From NCBI RefSeq assembly GCF_000003195.3, contig NC_012876.2, positions 41,011,725 through 41,075,724 on the forward strand: DNA of 64,000 bases, read 5' to 3'. Position 1 is the stretch's first letter. Every line of letters begins with the position of its first letter. The notes under the pieces were generated by a model. It was not told the DNA's origin, searched no databases, and saw only the letters and a list, made by a program, of their open reading frames with translations. Positions 56,831 to 64,000 of this stretch are shown here, piece after piece. Source of the DNA: Sorghum bicolor (lineage: Eukaryota > Streptophyta > Magnoliopsida > Poales > Poaceae). Position numbers and translations under genes: made by a program.

Positions 56831-57724
56831 TAGACGTCATGTTTGGATAGGAAAATTCGAGGCGTTTCCATAATCTTCAAAAAGATCTTCCTCGAATTCA
56901 AAGGGATGCTCTAAAGGTGGTGGTTCATTTTCCCTTAGTTGGTTTTGCATTCCCTTATCAAGAGGTTTCTCTACAACCAAATTAATAGATGGGTCAGGTG
57001 GAATTTCTAACTCGGTTGCAAGTTCCTCATCTTTTGGTTTAGGATCAGGCTCGACTTCTTTTTCTACTTCAGGAAACTCATCATAAATGCTTGTGTAAGG
57101 GGTATTTTCAAGGATTCTCTCTAGGATAGCTCTCCCCTCATCTATGAGTTTGTGTGCGAATGAGCCTCCTGAAGCAATGTCGAGGTGAAGAGCAGCTTCC
57201 TTGTTTAGACCACGATAAAAGTGGTAGTACAGTACATGGTCAGGCAAGGAAAGGTTTGGACCAGAATTGGTAAGGCTTGTGAACCTAGCCCAAGCTGCTC
57301 CTAAAGTTTCCTTCTCTCTTTGTTTGCATGTAAGAATTTCGATTCTAAAGTCAATGATTCAAAAAAGTGCGAAGAAAGCGAGACAAAAGTTGTCCCAAAG
57401 TTCATCCCAATTTCCATTAACGCCTCCTACAGAATGAGCATACCACTTTTTTGCTCTTCCCAAAAGGGAGAACGGAAATATTTTCCATCTAAGGGTTTCT
57501 TGTGTCATGTCGGAAATAGATCAGCAAGAGCACAACTGCTCGAATTCTCTAAGGTGGGTGTATGGATGTTCATCTACTTGCCTAGAGAAGGGTTGCTCCT
57601 GAATCATAGCTATTAGATCAGGGCTGAGGTCGTAGCCATCTATAAGAATTGGATGTGATGATGGCGGTGGCTCTAATAACTCGCCCTTTGGAGCAAAGAA
57701 TTTATAGATAGGAGTGAAATTCAT
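56831..57724 (-). pseudogene. gag: E gag
   Basis: ATG 57724 (MNFTPIYKFFAPKGELL). IAMIQEQPFSRQVDEHPYTHL is followed by a stop near 57521. Shifted pieces of the capsid core follow (DGKYFRSPFGKS), then the open frame 57247-56837 with VLYYHFYRGLNKEAALHLD, GGSFAHKLIDEGRAILERI and a Pro/Glu-rich tail. It is similar to H gag at the N-terminus. Confidence 0.75.
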
Positions 57725-57816
57725 GTGGTATGGTGAAAATAGTAAGGTGAGTGTGGTAAAAAAAGGAAAAAAAAGCATACACGGATGACTTGGTTCAAAA
57801 CTAGCACAACTACCGT

Positions 57817-57834
57817 TCCCCGGCAATGACGCCA
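57817..57834 (-). promoter_or_regulatory. E primer-binding site
   Basis: TGGCGTCATTGCCGGGGA on the minus strand, two mismatches from the F site, 7 nt from the LTR end. Confidence 0.8.
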
Positions 57835-58504
57835 GAAAGCTTCTTGGGTATTTTAAACGCAAACAAAAAAATCCACAAGCGCACGGATATCGATGTAGCT
57901 TTCACCCGAGAGTATTCCAGAGTATCGATTTTTCACATGGAACGTGAGTGTACTAATTAAGATTCAAGATCGCCCAAGGATAACTATATAATTATTTTTG
58001 GTGGGAAGAGAGGAAGTTTCCTGAGAGTTCTCTAGTTGATCTAAGAATCAAGAATTACTTCAAAGATTATTTATTTCGGGACATCAGAACACTAACCACA
58101 GAAAGAGATGAGAAGGGGGCTAGGAATCTCTAACTATGGTCCTACAAACACTAATCCGAACAAGGTGGAATACATCGACCATTAGGGCTATCACTACCCT
58201 AGGGTTACCACAACAATCCACAGGATTGGGTGCAATTCTAGGTAATTGCAAGACCAAACACCATGTTTAATCTATTAATTACTACTCTAGCGTTGCAAAG
58301 ACTAGAGCACTTGAGGCAAGCGGGAATCCAATAAATAACTTGAATGTAAATAAAAGTAATTAAAGAACTCAATAATTATGAATTAAAGAACTTGGAGAAC
58401 GATGAAGAATGAACCAGTTGCTGCAAAAGTACAATGTTGAGGAAGATCTGACAGATCTGGCTCCTCCTCCGCTCTCCTCTTCTCTCTCCCTATTTTCTAG
58501 ATTA

Positions 58505-58564
58505 CAACTAGAACTAACTAGAACTAGAACTAGATGAACTAGAACTAGAACTAGATGAACTAGA
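58505..58564 (-). repeat. Minisatellite in E LTR
   Basis: Repeats of aactag, organised in two ~23-bp higher-order units ending in atg. Confidence 0.8.
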
Positions 58565-58660
58565 GGGATCCTCACTACTTGGATGAATAATTGAAACCCT
58601 AGCTTTGATTCTGTAGAAGAGATATCCCTCCAGGCTGGTGGGGGCGCCTTATATAGCCTA

Positions 58661-58705
58661 GGAAGAGTAGCCCCTAAGAAATATAGGAAGAGTAGCCCCC
58701 AAGGA
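58661..58705 (-). repeat. 25-bp tandem duplication beside E TATA box
   Basis: ggaagagtagcccc plus aagaaatat is repeated at 58661 and 58686, directly upstream (minus strand) of the TATA box. Confidence 0.75.
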
Positions 58706-59125
58706 ATTTCCACGTCATCGATCTGCGTCACGTTATTCTCCACCATCTGATCAAACAAACCTTACTCGCGTGATTTTCCTTGATCCTTAGAGTCAGTGGG
58801 GCATAATCCCCGAAGTGGACCCTGATTGGGCACCATAGGAGGGCGGCCGCCCTGGGCCAGGCCCCGTTCTGCCTCCGCTTCAGTCCAATCGCTTCTTAGG
58901 TCCATCTCACTATGGAAAATTGTAGCAGGCCTTAATATCTCTATGTAAACGTGACGTGTGGGCCTTTCCTCCATATTTCCTGATAACCCCCTGCTGAAAT
59001 AGACAAACACCAAAACTCGTGGAATTCTGTCAGATGATACCCTAATTGTGGATGTTGGTTGCATATAGGTCCTTTTCTATGATTAGTTGATGGTTAAATG
59101 TGAGCATTAAGGACCGTCAACAACA

Positions 59126-59404
59126 TCGTCTAAGCTGCTTGCACCATCTTCTACAGTTCCAGAGACGTCAGCGACAGCTAGTGAGTCAGTGCCAGCCTCC
59201 TCAGCAGGTCTTGAGACTCTAGCTTTGACATAGACAGCCATAGAGCCCACCGAGCCGACCTAGACCGCTACTCCAGCTTGTGTTCCTTAAGAGGGTCAGT
59301 CAGCTTCTTCAAAGTCTACGGCAGATGGCACAGATGAGGATGTAGCTCAGTTTGAGGCCATGCTACGGGATTCCTCTGCTCTGCCTCCACCTTCTTCGTC
59401 TTAG
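59126..59404 (+). pseudogene. Ser/Thr/Pro-rich C-terminus of a Sirevirus ORF
   Basis: One frame can be followed from 59126 to the TAG at 59402, through stops at about 59228, 59258 and 59288. It is rich in Ser, Thr, Pro and Ala and ends EDVAQFEAMLRDSS. It could be the end of an additional (env-like) Sirevirus ORF; no domain is recognised. Confidence 0.45.
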
Positions 59405-59853
59405 GTTTTTGGCGCTTAATGCCAAAGGGGGAGAGTGAGTAGAGTATGATAGAGATAGGGGGAGCTTGTGAGTGGGTTGATTCTTTTATGTGCTACTTTC
59501 TCATGCATCATGTTTACTTTCATGCACTTTTGTGAGATACTTTTGGTTTGTGAGATATACTCTTATGGTTGTGAGACATGACCTATGCTTCATTCTGATA
59601 TATTTATGTCATGTCCTTGGCTCATATTCTTTGCTTCCATGTCTTTACTCCGATTTATTATGAGTCATTTATTGTTATATCATGTTGTATACATCTCACA
59701 TATTTGGATGCAGGATGTTAGACTTGGTTGATATAAGCATGCCTAATCTCTTTTTGGTCTTATTGTCTCATGCTTATAGAAACCAAGTCATTTGAAAACC
59801 TCACTTCTTTCATACTCGAGGTCATTGTCATCAATCACCAAAAAGGGGGAGAT
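59405..59853 (+). other. Sirevirus 3' UTR with hairpins and polypurine tract
   Basis: It contains the small inverted repeat tttggc/gccaaa (59413-59433), a long near-perfect hairpin (59721-59741 with 59769-59789, 21-bp arms, two mismatches), and the terminal PPT at 59840-59853. Confidence 0.75.
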
Positions 59854-60585
59854 TGAAAAGCATCTAGGCCCCTAATAAGTTTCGGTGATTAATGACAATA
59901 TTGATTACTATGACTAACGTGTGTTTTGCAGAGGCAAAGTCATTTGAGTTAGGTCATGGTAATGGTGATCGATAGACTAGATCATTCATGCCGACTTAAT
60001 GGTGGAAATCGTTTCAGTTTTCAAAGGATTGTTAGACATCGTCAGGACTAGACTAGGTCTAAGTGCCATTTGGTTAAGAAGGGCACTTAGAGTAGTTTAG
60101 GACTTTGTTTTCCTTTGACCGTACTATTAAGAGGAGCATTGAATGGGTAGCTTGACCTAGGCAAGGCTTTAGGTTAAGGTGTGGTGCAAACTTGGTAAAC
60201 CTAGCACTAGGCAGCTCTGAGAAAGTCCTTAGATCGAGAGGAACAAACTTTGTTTTGGAAAGATCGAATTTTGACGAAGTTTGGGTGCCTAAGTGGGCAC
60301 CAAACGCTGCAACGGTTGCTATGTGAGTGCGTCTGGTGAGGTTGACTCAAGTTAGAGTGACTGGGTGCCTAGGGTTAGGCACCGGACGCTCACACCAAAC
60401 TCACAGGGAGCGTCCGGTCCCATACCTAGGGAGGTGTGTAGTAGACCAGGGCACCGGACGCTAGCACAAGACTGGCCGGGGAGCGTCTAGTCCCATACCC
60501 AGGGAGGGTGTAAATTTTGCCTTGCACCGGACGGTGCCACCAGACCCGCTGAGGGTGCGTCCGAGTACATTTAGCCATTAATGTG
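59854..60585 (+). repeat. Sirevirus 3' LTR, first part
   Basis: Starts TGAAAAGCATC directly after the PPT. Its 59884-59899 is the inverse of 59824-59839 upstream of the PPT. It includes several diverged short repeats (gggcaccggacgct type, 60300-60560). Cut by element C. Confidence 0.75.
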
Positions 60586-60665
60586 TGTTGTTGCAAAAGT
60601 GGATCTACAAACACAAAGGGCTAATAACCGATTCAATGTTAAGGCATGCCAGCCGATTTGACCTT
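60586..60665 (-). repeat. C 3' LTR, first part
   Basis: Matches 11125-11205 of B. It ends with acctt (60661-60665), the left TSD copy of J. Confidence 0.85.
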
Positions 60666-62129
60666 TGTTTATGGTCCCTAATGCTCACATTTAACCGTCA
60701 ACTAATCATGAAAAAGGATCCAAATGCAACCAACACCTAGACTTAGGGTTTCATCTGACAGATTTCCACGAGTTTTGGTGTTTGTCTATTTCTGCAAGGG
60801 GTTATCAGGAAATATGAAGGAAAGGCCCACAAGTTGGGTTTACATAGAGAATTAATGTGTGCGGTAATTTTCCATAATCAGGAAGACTCTAGAAGCAACT
60901 CGACCGAAGCGGAGCCGAGACGGGCCCGGGGCTAGGGCGCTCGCCCTGGTATAAGCACCAATCACAGAATGGAGTGCTCCATTACAAAGATCTCGTTGAA
61001 CTGATCGAAATGCATATATTATTTGCTATATTTGGAGTTCGAAATCAAGAGATATTAATAAAAGAAGGACTCCACATAAAAGAGCTGCGGGATTAATTGG
61101 GCCCAAATCAGATTTTGATCCATTAAGGCCTATGTGCATTTTAATGAGATATGGTGGAAAGTTTAGTACCACATCGCCTGCTAAACCAAAAAATGCACAA
61201 AGGAGGAGGCTATATAAGCAAGGCTCATGGCCCCTGGAAGAGAACCTATCATTATAGAGTTGAGAGGTGCCCTCGAAGGATAACCTTTCCTCTATAGAGA
61301 ATTAGGGCTAGACATTCCAATGCAGTAGATTAGTTCTAGTCAGGAGTTAGGGAGAGCGGAGCTGCGCTTCGGTTCTAGAGAAGTCTTCAGAGTTTAGGTA
61401 TGTCTTTATATTTATTGTAAGACTTATGCTTTAATATATTTATCTTCTCTATTTACTTTTATGCCTTTATTATTATCGAGTAGAGTAGTTGTTATATTTT
61501 GGCATAGGATCTCCATTTGCATTGAGTGCTCTAGTTATTCATGGTAATTAGAGTAGTAATCATTAGTGTAGACATGGTGTCTATACTAGAGGTTACCTGA
61601 GGTTGCACCTAGTCCTGCGGATTGTTGTGGTAGCCCTAGGGTAGTGACAGCCCTAACGGTCGACGTATTCCACCTCGTTCGGATCGGTGTTTGTAGGACC
61701 GTAGTCAGAGCTTCCCAGCCCCCTTCCAGTTCTCTTTCTGTGGTTGGTGTTCTCATGTCCCAAAGTGCTAATATGTGATTGCTATATCTATTCATTCTTT
61801 GTTATCATAGAACTGAAGTAATAGAGAAGTATACAGGAACCCATGTCTCTCCCGTTGTCCTCCCGCTATGGCTATCTACGCATTTATCATAGACTTCTCA
61901 CCTTTATATTATTACCTATCATATATCATTTACCCCTACTTTAGTCTAGTTGGTTTATTAAATTAGTAGATGCATGATAGTAAGTTATCAGATTCTTTGA
62001 CCTTAGCTTCCCAGTGGTAAAATATAAATATATAACAATACCTGGAATTCTCCCAGTAAAATGCTACGATGATGTTCTGTGCGCTTGCGGAATTTTTCTT
62101 ATTCTTATTGCACTTAACGAATGTCAACA
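60666..62129 (+). mobile_element. Solo LTR J (E-like Athila family)
   Basis: 1464 bp from TGTTTATGGTCC to GTCAACA with exact TSD acctt on both sides (60661-60665 and 62130-62134), inside C's LTR. Its first ~70 bp match the E LTR and it has the shared ~110-bp block. Its promoter part (61150-61220) holds a USE-like gtaccacatcg (61166-61176) 34 nt ahead of tatataag (61211-61218). No internal region is present. Confidence 0.92.
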
Positions 62130-62774
62130 ACCTTACAACCGACAAAGGTGAAAACTCGAATACTTTGGTCCCAACAACAGCGATGCGCCCGGATGCCACG
62201 GCTAAGAGGTATTCACGCGGAACTTGAGAACCCGTCGAGTTTGACTCGATAAATTCCTAAGAACTCGTAAGTAAAAAGAAAATATGCAAGTTGACGAAGT
62301 CGTCGAAAGTAGATGCGAGAATAGATGTAAAAAAATTGTGAATGATTGATTGGGTTGTCTTCTTACATCGCCACTAGGCCTATATTTATACTCTGTCCTA
62401 AAGAGTTACAACCAGGTACGACTAGGATTCTGATTCCAAATTAAACAGAATTCATATACAAAACAAACTTTAATAAATATGGAAAACAATAATTTATCTA
62501 TCCTAGGCGATCGGCACACCATCACCATCTTCGCGATGATTCCTACGTCTTCCTCCACCATCATCGGCATATCATCCTCCATCGGCATCGACAATCGTTA
62601 ATATCAACCATCGGCATCGATAAACTACCGTTTTTGGACTTGATCATATCCTGCTCCTTTATCATCGGTATGATAAGCCATCGGCAACTCCCTTGTCAAT
62701 CAGTTACTACTTTTCCATCTGCCGATCCAAGCTCCATTAACTTTCCCGGTACGCGTCCAAAAACGGTGTCAACA
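62130..62774 (-). repeat. C 3' LTR, second part (opens with J TSD copy)
   Basis: Resumes the B-type LTR with ccgacaaaggtgaaaactcg and runs to tgtcaaca at 62774. Rich in atcggc motifs like the B LTR. Confidence 0.87.
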
Positions 62775-63336
62775 TATGCCCCCCAATTTCAGAGTATAAA
62801 ATCATTAATGCTCTGAAATTCTCTCCTAATAATGACGCCCTTTTCACAATTATTTCCTTCTGATAGCAATTAATTACCAAATCCAAACAACCTTAACCTG
62901 AATCTCCAGCATGCACCCCGAATTTCTAAACCACCCGAACCAAATCTCCTAAACACCCGCTCATCGACAACTGTTGTCTTAGAGTTGACTACCGATGATC
63001 TGACCAGGAGATCCTGCACAGTGAAATATCTCCTAAAATCATGATTACTTGCTGTCAAATCACCTGCACAATCCCTTGATTACCGTGCGAACAGTTACCA
63101 TATCCACCTGAACACCCTCGAATTTCACAGATACGGCAAAGAGATAAGTCAGAAATACCCCTGCTCACTTTATCCTTTAAATACTTCCTTCCTCGGCACT
63201 CTTTCTCCATCTTACTATCCTTCATGTCCCAAACTCATCTCTCTGGCGGCGGCATTGTCGAAGAACTCAAGAACTCCAGCAAAATCTTCCCCCAACGGTC
63301 TCCCATGTCTTCGATCTTCTTCTTCCTCGAGAAGAA
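62775..63336 (+). promoter_or_regulatory. C upstream region of antisense gene
   Basis: It holds the PPT next to the LTR, one copy of the unit that is duplicated in B (around 62990-63050), and a tttaaata at 63177-63184 in the place of B's TATA box. Confidence 0.55.
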
Positions 63337-63985
63337 ATGGCCATCAACTTCGTCGTCCCAAAGGTTAATCTATTCACATCCTTTCCTTTCTTTACTGAAA
63401 CCCTTTACTTTTTTGCAAGTCTACTTACTTAGCATTTTTCCTTCTTCTTTCTTTCTCTCTGTTCTTTCAATCTTCAAACCTTAGGAACTGAGCGAGAAAA
63501 TTGTTATTCCTATCGAACAACTCCACCTTCAATGCCTCAGTCCACTGGGTGACTTAGACCCTACTGATCTGATTAATGCGGAAATAAATAGAATTCCTTT
63601 TAGGGTTGAGAACTTTTCGTTAGATCTGTGGAAGGACACTTTTCGATCCTGGCCAAGTCCCACTAAAGGATGGAAGGATTGGTTCTTGAGAGTCATTAAA
63701 ACACATGAAGTACGCTGGGGTGAACGTAATATAGACCAATGTGTTCGACTTTCCATTGCCAATATGGAAAAGAATGAGTCAATGCTAATAGCCGCCTCAT
63801 ATTTTTGGTCGGACACTTTCAACGCCTTCATCTTTGGCCATGGCCCAGCTTCCCCCACTCTTGCTGATGTAGTTATGCTCACTGACTTAGATGTTGCCAC
63901 TGCTGATGATGGCCAATTATTTGGCCATAAAGCCGAATTCAAGGTAGAAACCCGCAACATTGGCGGTTGGTCAGGGTACATTTAG
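63337..63985 (+). pseudogene. C antisense gene: plant-mobile-domain-like protein, N-terminal exons
   Basis: ATG 63337. Exon 1 is 63337-63363 (nine codons, MAINFVVPK), intron 1 is 63364-63484 (121 bp, GT-AG), and exon 2 starts at 63485 and stays open to TAG at 63983 (CAA in B). Motifs are WKDWFLRVIKTHEVRWGERN, AASYFWSDTFNAF and HGPASPTLADVVM. Intron position and phase equal those of B although the sequences have diverged. An upstream ATG at 63224 opens another frame and is not used by this alignment. The rest of the gene lies beyond the window or is broken at 63983. Confidence 0.8.
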
Positions 63986-64000
63986 AAATATTAGAAAATG

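Larger units (their letters stand above)
53444..59122 (-). mobile_element. Element E: Athila-lineage Ty3/gypsy retrotransposon, split by D
   Basis: On the minus strand: 5' LTR 57842-59122, PBS, gag, protease, RT, RNase H and integrase, cut by D inside the integrase C-terminus (after FGHGK). Its 3' end is beyond the left edge of the window. It shows many stops and small indels. It is the only Athila-type element here with a full set of pol domains and could be the type of partner F and H depend on. Confidence 0.87.
57842..59122 (-). repeat. E 5' LTR (1281 bp)
   Basis: Minus-strand termini are TGTTGACGGTCC and ...ATACCCAAGA (the last base pair of the usual ...CAACA is altered). It contains a TATA box (tatataag, minus strand, 58655-58648), the shared ~110-bp block (58925-59035), and minisatellites. 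Its far end joins Sirevirus sequence at 59123. Confidence 0.82.
59123..60585 (+). mobile_element. Sirevirus (Copia) 3' end: coding tail, 3' UTR, PPT and start of 3' LTR
   Basis: The 3' UTR has several polypurine strings (ccaaagggggagag at 59428, aaaaagggggaga at 59840), an LTR beginning TGAAAAGCATCTAGGCCCC, and hairpins around the PPT. These features are typical of grass Sireviruses such as Opie/Ji. The rest of the element lies beyond E and D. Element C cuts the LTR at 60586. Confidence 0.8.
60586..64000 (-). mobile_element. Element C: B-family Tat retrotransposon, 3' end (continues beyond window)
   Basis: It starts with the LTR TGTTGTTGC (equivalent to 11125 in B). The LTR is split by solo LTR J, ends at 62774, and is followed by the PPT (ggggggcat, minus strand) and the antisense plant-mobile-domain gene from 63337. 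Orientation, order and sequence match B. Pol would lie to the right of the window. Confidence 0.87.

Noticed and set aside
1..64000. Host single-copy genes, CRISPR arrays, rRNA or bacterial-type operons
   Set aside because: None is seen; all recognisable coding homology is to transposable elements.

Overview
The window is nuclear DNA from a grass, most likely a panicoid such as sorghum, sugarcane or Miscanthus. This rests on the families present: RIRE2/Grande-like Tat elements, Athila elements, a Tekay-like chromovirus, a Sirevirus and a CACTA transposon. I find no ordinary host gene. Everything readable belongs to a nest of transposable elements, mostly Ty3/gypsy LTR retrotransposons. Almost all coding regions are decayed; many stops look like C-to-T decay of CAG, CAA, CGA or TGG codons.

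Layout, outermost first. (1) A Sirevirus (Copia, + strand) keeps its 3' UTR, polypurine tract and the start of its 3' LTR at 59123-60585. (2) An Athila element on the minus strand (E, 53444-59122) lies beside it, and its integrase C-terminus is split by D. (3) D is a Tat-lineage element on the + strand. Its 5' LTR is entered at position 1 and its 3' LTR is 52373-53443. D hosts the following: A, a chromovirus (86-10207) inside the 5' LTR with 5-bp target duplications (TSDs); B, a minus-strand Tat element (11125-23689) preceded by a leftover gag start; F, a minus-strand non-autonomous Athila-type element (26909-35162); G, a solo LTR (36333-37650); a truncated CACTA transposon (41686-43878); and H, a minus-strand non-autonomous Athila-type element (44015-52098). 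(4) The Sirevirus LTR is interrupted at 60586 by C, a relative of B that runs off the right edge. C's LTR is in turn split by a solo LTR, J (60666-62129, exact TSD acctt).

The most interesting biology is in the two Tat elements. Each carries, besides gag-pol, a second gene in antisense orientation between pol and the 3' LTR, with its own TATA box and several GT-AG introns. In B and C it encodes a plant-mobile-domain-like protein with a coiled-coil tail (12509-15914 and 63337 onward). In D it encodes a Transposase_28-like protein (41143 down to 35364). Antisense additional ORFs are a known property of Tat elements. The sequence here adds that the introns survive, as expected if they are never spliced from the sense genomic RNA, which would make these mobile, promoter-bearing, intron-containing genes.

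Other notable features are: a non-autonomous element (F) whose only enzyme is a tandem pair of retropepsin domains; a 72-bp extension of F's LTRs that carries an old primer-binding site; polypurine tracts set beside or inside perfect or near-perfect hairpins (D and the Sirevirus); an snRNA-type USE-TATA arrangement in solo LTR J; and a reverse transcriptase (A) that has lost exactly the segment holding its catalytic DD motif.
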